From the NCBI RefSeq assembly GCF_013328345.1, contig NZ_JABULX010000005.1:124001-188000 (forward strand): a stretch of DNA of 64,000 nt. Reading direction: 5' to 3'. This stretch comes from Marinifaba aquimaris. GTDB lineage: Bacteria > Pseudomonadota > Gammaproteobacteria > Enterobacterales > Alteromonadaceae. A program made the translations under genes and the position numbers. Position 1 is the stretch's first letter. Every line of letters starts with the position of its first letter. Of the stretch, positions 1-9,640 are shown piece after piece. Under the pieces are notes generated by a model, which did no database searches, was not told where the DNA came from, and saw only the letters and a program-made list of their open reading frames with translations.

Positions 1-131
1 AAACCACAGCTTTGACAAATTTTGCTTGGTAAGTCGGCTTTTTTTACCGTTTTGCCATTGCGTTTCATACATATTGTTCTCAGGTTTTTTTTACCGATAC
101 GTACTGCGATACAGTTTAGATTAGCAGAGGG

Positions 132-1598
132 CTATCTGACGTGGCGGGCAAGGATACGGGCAACCTCTTTTTTAACGGCTGGCTTTTTACGCCATTGCCA
201 TAAAATATCTCGTGCTTGTTTTCCCGATTGTTGAATATCGATAATCGGCTCTGGGTAGTCTTCTCCAAGTCGTACTTGATATAAGGCTTGCTCCATTGGC
301 GTTAGCAACCAAGGTGTGTGGATTAATTCGTTTGGTACTTGTGCTAGCTGTGGCAAGTACTGTCGAATGAAAATACCATCAGCATCTTTTTCTTGAGACT
401 GTTTAACAGGGTTGTAAATACGCAGCGTATTGATACCTGTTACACCCGCTTGCATCTGAAATTGCGGGTAGTGGATACCTGGCTCAAAATCGAGAAAGAG
501 CTTAGCGAGATAAGGTGCACCTAAACGCCAGTCTATTTGCAGGTGATGGCACAAAAAGCTGACCAACATGGCACGCATTCTAAAGTTGATGTAGCCGGTT
601 TCAATTAACGCCAACATGCATGCATCGACTAACGGGTAACCCGTTTTACCTTGCTGCCAAGCTAGTAGCCTTTGTTCTGCTTCATCGCCCGAAAGATAGC
701 TAAATTTGTCGTAACCTGAATTGATTGGCCGAAACTCCATCGAGGCCTCACTTTCAAACTTTTGCATAAAGTGGCAATGCCAATGCAAACGAGAGGAAAG
801 GGCGGATAGCGAACGGCGCCAACCCGGTGTTTTCCAATGTGCCAGTATACTCTGGTAGGCCTGTCTTAAGCTGATATTGCCCCATGCGAGGTAAGGCGAT
901 AGCCGAGAGCAGGCATTGCGGCTTTTATCTGGGCTCGATATCGAATAGGCGTAATCTTTACCCCTTTGTTGATAAAAACTGTTCAGTACTTCATTGGCCT
1001 GACTTTCACCACCAAGCTGGAATTCACTTACACTTTCCTGCCAGTCTTCTGGTGCTGAAAATAATGGCAATGCCGCTAATTGTTCTGTGCTCAGTTGCAG
1101 CCAAGGAATGCGGGTTGTGTCAATGGGTTCAATCGTTTGACGCATATATTTATGCCAAGCTTTATCCCAATTAGCCCTTGATTTTAGCCCTCTTAGTACG
1201 GCACCTGTTTGAAATTCAAACCAATTTTTATCAGTTTGCTGGCACCACTTTTTTATTGCTCTATCGCGAGCAAATGTCACCTCTAAACCTATTTCTTGGT
1301 AGCTCCAAATTGTGTTAATTGCGTAAAGTTGATTGAGCTGTTTTAGGCAATCAAGTGCATCACCCGTTAGCACATAAAGTGCGGCGGTTGGTAGCCGTCG
1401 GGCAAGATCGACTAACGACTGATAAACAAATCGCCAATGGCGAATGTCGTAATGGGGATCATCGAGTAATTGGGGTTCAACTATGTACAGCAGTAAAACG
1501 GGTAAGTCAGACTGTTGGGCACACGCTAGCGGCTGATGATCAGACAGCCTGAGATCGCGCTTTAACCAGACAATATTGATCGCTTGTTTATTTGGCAA
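132..1598 (-). CDS. Photolyase/cryptochrome family flavoprotein
   Basis: Probable blue-light flavoprotein of the DNA photolyase/cryptochrome superfamily, cytoplasmic. An N-terminal antenna-type alpha/beta domain (about residues 7-130, '[15 protein letters not shown]') is followed by the all-helical FAD-binding domain ('RLHWHCHF', '[15 protein letters not shown]', '[14 protein letters not shown]'). The usual photolyase 'NWQW.AG' segment reads '[10 protein letters not shown]', so the subfamily and true repair activity are unresolved. The only start in this frame is TTG, and the upstream in-frame stop is the TAG that ends the DASH gene, 9 bases away, so the pair is one operon and may be translationally coupled. 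The SD is weak. Length (488 aa) is normal for the family. Confidence 0.88.
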   Translation of the reverse strand: MPNKQAINIVWLKRDLRLSDHQPLACAQQSDLPVLLLYIVEPQLLDDPHYDIRHWRFVYQSLVDLARRLPTAALYVLTGDALDCLKQLNQLYAINTIWSYQEIGLEVTFARDRAIKKWCQQTDKNWFEFQTGAVLRGLKSRANWDKAWHKYMRQTIEPIDTTRIPWLQLSTEQLAALPLFSAPEDWQESVSEFQLGGESQANEVLNSFYQQRGKDYAYSISSPDKSRNACSRLSPYLAWGNISLRQAYQSILAHWKTPGWRRSLSALSSRLHWHCHFMQKFESEASMEFRPINSGYDKFSYLSGDEAEQRLLAWQQGKTGYPLVDACMLALIETGYINFRMRAMLVSFLCHHLQIDWRLGAPYLAKLFLDFEPGIHYPQFQMQAGVTGINTLRIYNPVKQSQEKDADGIFIRQYLPQLAQVPNELIHTPWLLTPMEQALYQVRLGEDYPEPIIDIQQSGKQARDILWQWRKKPAVKKEVARILARHVR

Positions 1599-1607
1599 AA
1601 CGTGACT

Positions 1608-2978
1608 CTAGTTGACCTGACAAGGTGATTTAAAACATTGTGCTGGTTCTGCAATTGGCCAGTCATCAATATCGACTGAATCTAGGTTTGGGTCGGTAAC
1701 TTGACCGCGCCATCGCTCAATATAGCGATGATCAGGGTCAAATTGCTCCGTTTGTTTGTTCAAGTTGAACCAACGGCCACCCCGCGGATCGGCTCCTACA
1801 CCAGCAATGTATTGCCAGTTGCCCCAGTTACTTGCGACATCGTGATCAATTAACTGTTGTTGAAAATACGCTGCCCCATAGCGCCAATCGCCTTGCATTT
1901 CATTAATCCAACAGCTCGCTGCAATTTGTCTCGCGCGATTAGAAATAAAGCCTGTTTCATTGAGTTGATGCATAATGGCATTGACCAGCGGGTAAGGCGT
2001 GTTACCCGCACACCATTTAGCAAAGCGTTCACCATTAAAGCTCGTCAATGGCTTGTTGTCGGACAGCCCAGAAAATTTGAATACTTGGTTTTGATGAGCG
2101 GCTGTGTACCAATGAAAGTATTCTCGCCACAGCAGCTCGAATTTAATCCAATACGTAGAGTCGTTGGCTTCTACTTGGCTTTCGTACTTTGCCAATAGAT
2201 GCCAAATTTGCCTGACTGATACACAACCAAGTGCCAGCCAAGGGCTAAATTTGGTTGATGATGACCAGTCATCAAGTGCGTTGCGCGTTTCCTTGTAACT
2301 TGAAGGCGCACGTGTTGAGAAGTAATGATTAAGGTGTTTTAAACCTGCCGAGCAACCGCCTTCAAAAGGCAGTGAATCAGTATTTGGGGTGATGCCAAAA
2401 CCCGTCAGATCAGGAATGGGTGTTCTCAAGCTAATGCTCTGAGGGAGGCTGACAATCTTCTGGCTTTGGCTAATGTTGAGCGGTACCTTTTCTACTTTTC
2501 TGCGAAAAGCACTAAAACTGGCAGGCAAGCTTTGAAGCTCAAATGGCAGTTGGTGAGATTGAAACAAGGTATGTTGCCAAACTAAGTCCACCGAAATGAG
2601 TTGTTCTCTGAGCTTATAAGCTAAAGATTGTTCAAAATGATGCTCATAGACACCAGAGTTTCGACTCATGGCTACATAATCGATTTGGTGCTCGTCGATG
2701 TAGCGATTAATGATGTTAAGCGGGTCGCCAGTCAGCACTTTTAAATCTTGCCCAAATAGGGCTAATTGCTCGTCTAGTTGATGTAGTGATTCGAGCAAAA
2801 ACTGGCTTGGCACGTGTCCTTTTTGTTGGCAGGTGTAGCGATTGGGTTTGTAGTCATTTGGGTTGATGATGTACAAGCAATCGAGTCGGGCGACTTTGCT
2901 CGCAATCAATGCCAGTGCTTGATTATCTTGCACTCTCAAATCGTTGGAAAATAAAAATAAACCGCGTGCATGTGCCAT
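1608..2978 (-). CDS. DASH-type cryptochrome
   Basis: CRY-DASH flavoprotein, a class with single-stranded/loop CPD photolyase and light-signalling roles. Seen: N-terminal 'GLFLFSNDLRVQDNQAL' antenna-domain signature, C-terminal FAD domain with 'ETGFISNRARQIAASCW' and 'NWGNWQYIAGVGADPRG', the latter typical of DASH proteins. The start is taken at the ATG at 2978 because an AGGAGC SD lies 6 bases upstream and the protein then begins right at the photolyase fold. A longer frame to 3086 exists but adds a non-homologous tail. 456 aa. First gene of an operon with the second photolyase-like gene downstream. Confidence 0.93.
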   Translation of the reverse strand: MAHARGLFLFSNDLRVQDNQALALIASKVARLDCLYIINPNDYKPNRYTCQQKGHVPSQFLLESLHQLDEQLALFGQDLKVLTGDPLNIINRYIDEHQIDYVAMSRNSGVYEHHFEQSLAYKLREQLISVDLVWQHTLFQSHQLPFELQSLPASFSAFRRKVEKVPLNISQSQKIVSLPQSISLRTPIPDLTGFGITPNTDSLPFEGGCSAGLKHLNHYFSTRAPSSYKETRNALDDWSSSTKFSPWLALGCVSVRQIWHLLAKYESQVEANDSTYWIKFELLWREYFHWYTAAHQNQVFKFSGLSDNKPLTSFNGERFAKWCAGNTPYPLVNAIMHQLNETGFISNRARQIAASCWINEMQGDWRYGAAYFQQQLIDHDVASNWGNWQYIAGVGADPRGGRWFNLNKQTEQFDPDHRYIERWRGQVTDPNLDSVDIDDWPIAEPAQCFKSPCQVN

Positions 2979-3201
2979 TGTATTGCTCCTAAAAGATCCA
3001 ACAGATTTATACGAAGTAAACAGCCAAAGTGATCGCCGTAATCTGTAATCTAAACTTGACTGTTTTTGCAGGCTTTTAATGGTCACTTATCGCTTATTAC
3101 TAGGCAGAGTTATGACTATTTGCTATAAAGGCCACATTGGTGCAAAGCCTTGTTATTTCTTCTTTTTTTACCTTAATTATCCCTTTTAAAAGGATTTTTT
3201 C

Positions 3202-4458
3202 ATGGAAAGCGATATTTCTTTCGCTCGCGTGAAGCAGTTCCCGTTGTTAATGTGGATCCTGCTATTTGGCTCATTTATTACCCGGGGCAGTTACTACATG
3301 GTCTGGCCGTTTTTGGCGGTCATCTTATATGAGAAATTTGCCCTCTCTGCTACTCATATAGGTTTCATTTTATCAGCTGCCGCCATTGTTTCTGTCATCA
3401 TCAGTTTTGTTGGTAGTGCGCTATCTGACAAGCTAGGTCGAAGGCCTATGATGTACGCTACAGGTATCCTCTATATAGTGGCTTTTAGCTTGTTAGCCGA
3501 AGCTGAAACCGTTTGGGGATTTAGCATAGTGATTACCTTGTGTTCTATTGCTACTTCACTTTGGCGACCGCTGACATCGGCATTAATTGGTGACATTTTA
3601 CCGCAGGCTCAAAGCCGTGAATTGGCGATGCAGGCCATGTATTTTGCCGTTAATGTAGGTTGTGCCATTGGCCCTATGGCGGGTGTTTGGCTGGGGTTAA
3701 CTGGAGAGCAATCAAGCTTTTACATCACTACAGTTGCGTTCGCTGTATTGTTAGTCATGTTGTTTATTGGCTTTGTTAAACACGACAAAACCCAAACAGA
3801 GCAAACCCAATTTGATCCAGAATCGACGTCAGCTGCCTCGAGTGAGGTAGGTTTGAAGCAAACTATCAGTGTATTGGCGCAAGACAAGCTATTACAGGTG
3901 CTGATCTTGGCTAACGTACTTTGTTTATTTATTTACGGACAAATGGATAGTTCGTTGGTGCAATACCTAACCCGTGAACAAGTACCTCATTTGTTGGAAC
4001 TTATATCGTCGATGATTTTGACCAATGCACTCATCATCATTAGTTTTCAATTTTTATTACTTAAGTTGATGGCCAACCGGCCAATAGAAGTGCGTATTCG
4101 CATTGGTTTGGTATTACTCGGTTTATCCCAGTTGGGTTTTGCATTTAATCCACTTGATTGGTTCTGGGGCTTTATTGCCATCGTCATTGTGATGAGTTTA
4201 GCCGAAGCCATTACCTTTCCAACGATGAATGTGCACATCGATCGCATTGCGCCAAAACACCTAAGGGGAGCTTATTTTGGTGCGGCGACTTTTTATGATT
4301 TTGGATTTGCCCTAGCACCGATTGGCGGTGGTTTGATATTGGATTATTTCTCAGGCACTGGCTTGTTTATTGGTTGTGCCGTGTTAAGCCTGTTGGTGCT
4401 GTACTTGTATTCTTTGGTGGATAGCTTATCTCGACCTGAATTAGCTAAATCACAATAA
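3202..4458 (+). CDS. MFS transporter (MdtH-like)
   Basis: Inner-membrane major facilitator with about 12 hydrophobic segments in 418 aa. The loop between TM2 and TM3 carries the MFS signature ('GSALSDKLGRRPMMYATG'), and a charged cytoplasmic linker ('HDKTQTEQTQFDPES') separates the two six-helix halves. The closest recognisable relatives are MdtH/YceL-type drug exporters, so the substrate is inferred and unknown. AAAGGA lies a few bases before the ATG. The ABM-domain and GST genes follow closely on the same strand, suggesting a small detoxification cluster. Confidence 0.88.
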   Translation: MESDISFARVKQFPLLMWILLFGSFITRGSYYMVWPFLAVILYEKFALSATHIGFILSAAAIVSVIISFVGSALSDKLGRRPMMYATGILYIVAFSLLAEAETVWGFSIVITLCSIATSLWRPLTSALIGDILPQAQSRELAMQAMYFAVNVGCAIGPMAGVWLGLTGEQSSFYITTVAFAVLLVMLFIGFVKHDKTQTEQTQFDPESTSAASSEVGLKQTISVLAQDKLLQVLILANVLCLFIYGQMDSSLVQYLTREQVPHLLELISSMILTNALIIISFQFLLLKLMANRPIEVRIRIGLVLLGLSQLGFAFNPLDWFWGFIAIVIVMSLAEAITFPTMNVHIDRIAPKHLRGAYFGAATFYDFGFALAPIGGGLILDYFSGTGLFIGCAVLSLLVLYLYSLVDSLSRPELAKSQ

Positions 4459-4482
4459 CTTTAATGATGTCGCGGAGTGACT

Positions 4483-4800
4483 ATGTCGTTAATAGCAAAA
4501 ACCCCAGAACCGCCTTACTACGCGGTTATTTTCAGTAACCACAGAACCGAAGTCGCAGACGGCTACGCAGAAACTGCAGAGCGCATGGTTGAGCTAGCAA
4601 GCCAGCAACCAGGCTTTTTGGGTATCGAGTCGGTACGGGAGGACTTAGGTATTACGGTTTCATACTGGCAAGATTTAGCATCTATCAAACAATGGAAGGC
4701 CAATGCTGAGCACTTAGAAGCGCAGAAGTACGGCCACCAAAAATGGTACAGCGCCTTTAAAACGCGCATTGCCAAAGTAGAAAGAGATTACGGTATTTAA
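4483..4800 (+). CDS. Antibiotic biosynthesis monooxygenase (ABM) domain protein
   Basis: Small cytoplasmic ferredoxin-like-fold protein of the ABM superfamily (heme-degrading/quinone monooxygenase-like dimers). The characteristic pattern 'ERMVELASQQPGFLGIES' then 'ITVSYWQDLASIKQWK' and 'EHLEAQKYGHQKWYSAF' covers almost the whole 105 aa. The ATG at 4483 is preferred over the GTG at 4477 because GGAG lies 5 bases before it. It sits 24 bases after the MFS gene and 22 before the GST gene, so it is probably cotranscribed with both. Physiological substrate unknown. Confidence 0.85.
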   Translation: MSLIAKTPEPPYYAVIFSNHRTEVADGYAETAERMVELASQQPGFLGIESVREDLGITVSYWQDLASIKQWKANAEHLEAQKYGHQKWYSAFKTRIAKVERDYGI

Positions 4801-4822
4801 TTGATTAAAGGAAAATAACATC

Positions 4823-5461
4823 ATGTATCAACTTTACTACTATCCAAATAATGCGAGTTTATCCCCGCATCTAGTATTACAAGAAATTGGTGTGCCATTT
4901 GACTTATTGTTGGTCGATAGGCAATCCAATGCGCAAAAATCGGCTGAGTATCTTAAGCTCAATCCAGCAGGGCGCATCCCAACATTAATCGATGATGGTC
5001 AGGCCATTTTTGAAAGTCCTGCAATTTGTATGCATCTAGCGGATAAACATTTAGATGCTGGTTTGGCGCCAGCATTGGGTTCTACTGAGCGTGCACTTTA
5101 TTATCAGTGGATGACGTATTTGACCAATACAGTACAAGCTGAATTGATGATTTACTATTACACGAGTCGACATGTGCCGTTAGATACCGACTTTGGAAAG
5201 GTAAAGCAAATTCACGAACAACGCATTGGTGAGATGCTAGCGTTATTAGATCGCGAATTAGCCACACGCCCATATATCGCAGGTGAGCAATTAACGGCCT
5301 GTGATTACTTCTTATTTATGTTGGCGATTTGGTCAGATGAATTTGCTAAGCCGCCACTGAGCTATGAGCACTTAGGCGCTTATCTTCGCAAACTTGCTAA
5401 GCGCGATGCGGTTATCGCAGTATGTGAAAAAGAAGAGATTAGTTTAGCGCTCTATCAGTAG
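4823..5461 (+). CDS. Glutathione S-transferase family protein
   Basis: Cytosolic GST of 212 aa. The N-terminal thioredoxin-fold domain holds the cis-Pro region ('NPAGRIPTLIDDGQAIFES') and the glutathione-contacting ESPAI motif. The helical C-terminal domain has the N-capping motif region 'RPYIAGEQLTACDYFLFM'. Likely conjugates or reduces electrophiles with glutathione. Last gene of the MFS-ABM-GST group, followed by a rho-independent-type hairpin at 5513-5561. Confidence 0.9.
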   Translation: MYQLYYYPNNASLSPHLVLQEIGVPFDLLLVDRQSNAQKSAEYLKLNPAGRIPTLIDDGQAIFESPAICMHLADKHLDAGLAPALGSTERALYYQWMTYLTNTVQAELMIYYYTSRHVPLDTDFGKVKQIHEQRIGEMLALLDRELATRPYIAGEQLTACDYFLFMLAIWSDEFAKPPLSYEHLGAYLRKLAKRDAVIAVCEKEEISLALYQ

Positions 5462-5512
5462 TTCGCGTATTGCGATATTGATTGCTGTTAAAATTTATTA
5501 AATATAATTAAA

Positions 5513-5561
5513 CCTATTCAAATTCAAGGCCTTGCGCTTGATTTTGAATAGGTGCTTTTTT
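5513..5561 (+). terminator. Rho-independent terminator after GST
   Basis: A 16-base arm (CCTATTCAAATTCAAG) pairs at 15 of 16 positions with CTTGATTTTGAATAGG, followed within two bases by a run of T. It closes the MFS-ABM-GST transcript. Confidence 0.8.
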
Positions 5562-5608
5562 AATTATCTGTACTGTGTAATTCATTCAATTATGTAGTTA
5601 AGGTAATT

Positions 5609-7441
5609 ATGTTGAAACTCAATTCCGTCCTAAAACACTGGTTCATTGGCTTGAGCCTTATATTATTTACGAGCTTTGTCTCGGCTAAACAGCTCAATGG
5701 CTGGGATGTACTCGTTGTTGCGCCTCACCCAGATGATGAAACCTTAGGCACTGCTGGAACTATCATGCAGGCGCTAAAAGCTGGAAAAAAGGTCGGGGTT
5801 GTGGTGTTAACTAACGGTGATGTTTACCCTTTAGCTGCCTCAAAAGTCAGTGGTATCGCAAAAAGCGATTTAAAACCTGACCATTTTGTCAAACTCGGTA
5901 GTGAACGCCAGCAATATGTCGCGCAAGCACTGAAAAAAATTGATTTTCCATTATCAGAGTTACACTTTTTAGCTTACCCAGATGGCGGTTTGTTAGCCAT
6001 GTATCAAGCTGATAATGCGAGGCCTTATACCAGTGAACAAACACAGCAAAGTACCACTTACCAAGCGTATTATTTAGATTATCGCACTAAAGTATCTGGC
6101 CGCTCAGCGCCTTACACTAAAGCGGCACTGTTACAAGATTTAACCGATATTATTGCAAGTAAAAAGCCTTCAAGTATTTATGTGACGAGCCAACAAGATG
6201 GCCATCCCGATCATCAAGCTGCTTATTTATTTACCGCACAAGCGGCAAAAGCAGCGGGTTATCAGGGCGTATTAAACACGTATTTAGTGCATGCAAAAGA
6301 TCCCGACGCCACTTGGCCTTATCCGCTTAAACCTGATTTCAAAGGGCTGTTTGTTCAACAAAAAAATGCTAATGGTACTGTGCCAGCGAATTTAATATGG
6401 CCACCACAAAAACGCACACCGTTGACTGAGCAACAAGCCATACAAAAACAACAGATGATTGAGAGCTTTAATGTAGAAATGCAAACAGCAGCTGAGTATA
6501 TGCTGTCATTTGTTAAGGGTGAGGAAGTTTTTTGGCCCGAGTCTGTAAAGGCTGACAAAAAGCCTGAACTATTAATTAGGGTTGATGATGTTGGTATGTC
6601 ACACGCTGTTAATTTAGGTGTGGCTGATTTTATTAAGACAGGGATTCCGTTTTCAGCCTCAGCTATGGTTCCAACACCTTGGTTTAGTGAAGCGGTAGAG
6701 ATTCTTTCTGGGCACCAACACGTGGCTGTTGGTTTGCACTTAACTTTGACTTCGGAGTTTAAGCAATACAAATGGGGGCCAACAGCTGGGGCTGATAATG
6801 TGCCTAGCATAGTCAATAAAAGAGGGGAGTTTTACCCGTCAGTTCGCGAGTTTTTGCAAAGTGATTACTTGCTGTCAGATATCGAAATAGAGCTCAGAGC
6901 ACAGGTTAAAAAAGCCATCGAAATGGGGTTAGAGATAAGCTATGTCGATCATCATATGGGGATCGCTCGTGCCACGCCTGAAATTGCTCAAGTCGTCGAA
7001 AAAGTCGCTGCAGATTATGGCTTAGCCGTCTCTCGCTATTATCGAGAAGCGCCGATTAATTTGTTCCACTACTCGGTTGCAGATAAACCACCAGCGTTTT
7101 TTAAAGAGATTGCCTACTTACCGACTGATCGTCTGAACATGTTTGTAATGCACCCAGCCCGAGATAACCCTGAGTTGGCAGTACTGACTGATATGAACAG
7201 TACCGCTATGTTAGACCCGTTGACGGGGCTATCGACCATGTCTAAACACAGACAAGCTGAGTTAGATGCTTTGCTGAGTCCTGAGTTTTTAGCGATGTCG
7301 AACAATATAAAATTTGTCACTTATCTCGATTTGGTTAAGCAAAAGGGACTGGCCTCACAGCAAAGAGGAGGCATTTTGTATACCTCGAAACAAGATTCGA
7401 TAAACGCCGCGAAAAAGATGCCGAAAGTACTTGCTCGCTAA
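5609..7441 (+). CDS. Exported LmbE/PIG-L plus ChbG/YdjC bifunctional deacetylase
   Basis: Fusion of two unrelated carbohydrate deacetylase folds behind a signal peptide (residues 1-26, cleavage near VSA-KQ). Residues about 30-305 are LmbE/PIG-L: zinc motif APHPDDE at 38-44 and DGHPDH at 197-202. Residues about 318-590 are ChbG/HpnK/YdjC type: RVDDVGM at 324-330, GLHLTLTSE at 375-383, DHHMG at 447-451 and a late 'FVMHPARDNPE'. All visible metal/catalytic residues look intact in both halves. Predicted periplasmic or secreted amino-sugar N-deacetylase, possibly acting on two acetylated positions or successive oligosaccharide products. SD AAGG lies 6 bases before the ATG. Stands alone between two terminators. 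Confidence 0.9.
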   Translation: MLKLNSVLKHWFIGLSLILFTSFVSAKQLNGWDVLVVAPHPDDETLGTAGTIMQALKAGKKVGVVVLTNGDVYPLAASKVSGIAKSDLKPDHFVKLGSERQQYVAQALKKIDFPLSELHFLAYPDGGLLAMYQADNARPYTSEQTQQSTTYQAYYLDYRTKVSGRSAPYTKAALLQDLTDIIASKKPSSIYVTSQQDGHPDHQAAYLFTAQAAKAAGYQGVLNTYLVHAKDPDATWPYPLKPDFKGLFVQQKNANGTVPANLIWPPQKRTPLTEQQAIQKQQMIESFNVEMQTAAEYMLSFVKGEEVFWPESVKADKKPELLIRVDDVGMSHAVNLGVADFIKTGIPFSASAMVPTPWFSEAVEILSGHQHVAVGLHLTLTSEFKQYKWGPTAGADNVPSIVNKRGEFYPSVREFLQSDYLLSDIEIELRAQVKKAIEMGLEISYVDHHMGIARATPEIAQVVEKVAADYGLAVSRYYREAPINLFHYSVADKPPAFFKEIAYLPTDRLNMFVMHPARDNPELAVLTDMNSTAMLDPLTGLSTMSKHRQAELDALLSPEFLAMSNNIKFVTYLDLVKQKGLASQQRGGILYTSKQDSINAAKKMPKVLAR

Positions 7442-7447
7442 ATCTTG

Positions 7448-7501
7448 AAATTCAAAGCCGCTCAATTGCCTAAAGCTTGGGGTGAGTGGCTTTTTGAATT
7501 G
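7448..7501 (+). terminator. Terminator after the deacetylase fusion
   Basis: Long imperfect hairpin: AATTCAAAGCCGCTCA pairs with TGAGTGGCTTTTTGAATT, with an internal T-run in the right arm. It lies immediately after the stop codon at 7441. Confidence 0.65.
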
Positions 7502-7551
7502 CCCTTGGTGTCGTTAAGCTAGATTTTTAGTTGTATTTCAAAGGTAAAGCG

Positions 7552-8274
7552 ATGTTGGCAATGGAGTGCTTAAAGGCTGGGAGTGGTGATTTAACGCTGG
7601 TGTTTATCAATGGTTTTCGGATGCCATTTTCAAGTTGGGATAAGGTTTATCCGGTATTGAGTCAGCATCATAGCGTGTTTTTATACAACCGCTATGGCAT
7701 AGGCGAATCAACCCAAGCCAAAACACCACAGACTGCTGACAGTGTAGTAACGGATTTACACAACTTACTGGCATGGCATCAAGTACAAACCCCAGTGGTA
7801 CTGGTTGGGCATTCGTTAGGTGGCTTGTTTGCCAACTTATACGCTAGGCGCTACCCAGAGCAAGTTGCGGCTGCGGTGATGATTGATGCATCGCAGCCCG
7901 ATGAGATTATCGCTCAGCAAGCATTTGAGCCTCCTAAGCTGCTCAATGCGCTAAATAAAACTGTGCGTAAAGTGGAAACTTGGTTTGATCCTTTTCGCTA
8001 TTCAGAAGACGACCATATAGAGCTCAGTGTTGAACAAATTCGACAAGCCGGTGAATTTCCTGATATTCCGCTCACCGTAATATCAGGAACGAAGAAGATG
8101 CCTTTTGTTCCGCAAACGGCTTTTGATTTACACCTGAGCTACCAACAAGCGTTATTAAAACTAAGTGCTAACTCAAGGCAAATTATGGCTGTGAAAAGTG
8201 GCCATTTTCCACAGTTGAGTGAGCCTGATTTGGTGATTGAACAGATACTAAATACGTGTCAATCAGTGAGTTAA
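7552..8274 (+). CDS. Alpha/beta hydrolase
   Basis: Cytoplasmic alpha/beta-hydrolase-fold protein. Oxyanion/HG-like segment 'VFINGFRMPFSSWDKV', nucleophile elbow 'LVGHSLGGLFANLYARRYP' with Ser, and the late catalytic His in 'SGHFPQLSEPDLV'. The start is set at the ATG at 7552 (AAGG 7 bases upstream) rather than an in-frame TTG at 7531. 240 aa, typical of small esterases/lipases. Substrate not predictable. Monocistronic as far as can be seen. Confidence 0.85.
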   Translation: MLAMECLKAGSGDLTLVFINGFRMPFSSWDKVYPVLSQHHSVFLYNRYGIGESTQAKTPQTADSVVTDLHNLLAWHQVQTPVVLVGHSLGGLFANLYARRYPEQVAAAVMIDASQPDEIIAQQAFEPPKLLNALNKTVRKVETWFDPFRYSEDDHIELSVEQIRQAGEFPDIPLTVISGTKKMPFVPQTAFDLHLSYQQALLKLSANSRQIMAVKSGHFPQLSEPDLVIEQILNTCQSVS

Positions 8275-8418
8275 TGATAAGGACATTGGTTCTTTATCGC
8301 AGCCAATTGTGCATCTGGCATCAGGTGCGACCAGTGGTTACAAAAGGATACATTAGTACTTAGAAAATGTTTTTTAATAGCGGCAATTAAACACTGATTT
8401 CAATCAAAGGATGTAAAA

Positions 8419-9087
8419 ATGAAAATTAGCAAAGCTTCGAAGTTACTTGGCCTGTTTATGTTTACCAGTTTAGTTACCGCTTGTGGCGGTGGCTCTCACG
8501 ATATTGATAACCCGGTTAGTTATGATGCAAAAATGACATTTGTGAATGCAACCGATGACATGACAGATTTTTATGTAAAAAAGACCAATAGCAGAAGCCG
8601 TTCAGACTCTGTTTACGAGGGTAAATACCGCAAAGGTAATGATGTGGCTATGAATGATGTGGGTGGTACATACAATCACAAATACGATATTGCCAAAGTG
8701 CGTGTAGTTGTGGCGATCAGCGACAGTAATTCAAATACTGATCAAGTACAGGTTAACAAACGCGTTGATGACGGTGACAAATGGTGGGTTATTGCTTGGC
8801 AAGATGGCATTGATAAAGCATTAACAATTGCAGGTCGCAAGAGCAATAATCGCGCTGATGAAATCAATGTTCGTATCCTAGCCGATGATAATTACGACAT
8901 CGTCGTTGAAGGCGATAGCTCATCATCAACTCAAGCCGGTCAAGTTACAGGGTTCTTTTCGGTAGAAAGCTGTAGTACTGGTTTAGAAGTTGGTGGCAAC
9001 ACTATAGACCTGTGTGATGCTAACTATGGTCAGTCATACCTGTTAGTTGTCGATGCCGATGGTAAGCGATTAATGGTTAGAGAATAA
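8419..9087 (+). CDS. Lipoprotein of unknown function
   Basis: 222 aa. Signal-II peptide with lipobox LVTAC (Cys22) followed by GGGS, so it is predicted to be lipid-anchored and, with no Asp at +2, outer-membrane directed. The mature part is polar, Asp/Asn rich and probably beta-stranded ('VRVVVAISDSNSN', 'KWWVIAWQDGIDKAL'), with two cysteines near the C terminus that could pair. I do not recognise a family. AAGGATG precedes the ATG. A hairpin at 9103-9153 ends the unit. Confidence 0.75.
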   Translation: MKISKASKLLGLFMFTSLVTACGGGSHDIDNPVSYDAKMTFVNATDDMTDFYVKKTNSRSRSDSVYEGKYRKGNDVAMNDVGGTYNHKYDIAKVRVVVAISDSNSNTDQVQVNKRVDDGDKWWVIAWQDGIDKALTIAGRKSNNRADEINVRILADDNYDIVVEGDSSSSTQAGQVTGFFSVESCSTGLEVGGNTIDLCDANYGQSYLLVVDADGKRLMVRE

Positions 9088-9102
9088 CCCTGTTGAATTA
9101 AA

Positions 9103-9153
9103 GCTTGCGATTTCGCCCTTTCATTAAGATGATAGGGCGTGTTAATCGCAAGC
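9103..9153 (+). terminator. Hairpin after lipoprotein gene
   Basis: GCTTGCGATT at 9103-9112 is complementary to AATCGCAAGC ending at 9153, with an inner GCCCT/AGGGC stem. There is no strong T-run after it, so it may be a terminator or a 3' stabilising hairpin. Confidence 0.5.
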
Positions 9154-9640
9154 TAGCAAGTCAATGGATATCAATCAAAGCAGTCTCGCCTATTATCAAC
9201 AGCGCATCAACAAGGCGTTAGATTACATCGAAAAACACCCTAACCATCATTGTCACTTGATGAAATCGCTGAGCAAAGTCACTTCTCTACCTATCATTTT
9301 CATCGTATTTTTCATGCTTTAGTGGGTGAGAGTGTCAACGATTATGTGTTTCGCAAACGGATGGAATTAGCGGCCAATCGCATCGCCTGTAAAAGCGAGT
9401 GGAGCATTACCGAAATTGCTCATATGGGCGGTTTCTAATCCAGTGCTAATTTTGCTAAAGCCTTTAAAAGTTACTTTGGCATTAGCCCGAGTCAGCTGAG
9501 AAAACCAAAAGAGCAAGCAGTTAGCAAGATTGGAAAACTCTATCACAAGTATGGAAAAGCATTTGATGCCGCTGCGCTTTATTCTCAATTTGTCACTGAG
9601 CGAACAGTGATTAATCAAAACAAATTAGAGGATTTTAAGG

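Noticed and set aside
1-131. A short plus-strand open frame at the left edge (22-234)
   Set aside because: It overlaps the photolyase-family gene end, lacks an SD and has no features; the first 131 bases show nothing I can name.
1857-2198. 113-aa plus-strand frame opposite the DASH cryptochrome
   Set aside because: Shadow of the DASH gene with no SD or family features.
6355-6816. 153-aa minus-strand open frame inside the deacetylase fusion
   Set aside because: Fully antisense to a strongly supported gene with intact motifs, no SD and no recognisable domain.
8393-8406. FNR-like sequence CTGATTTCAATCAA upstream of the lipoprotein gene
   Set aside because: One fixed position fails and the centre is only about 19 bases from the start codon, too close for a normal promoter.
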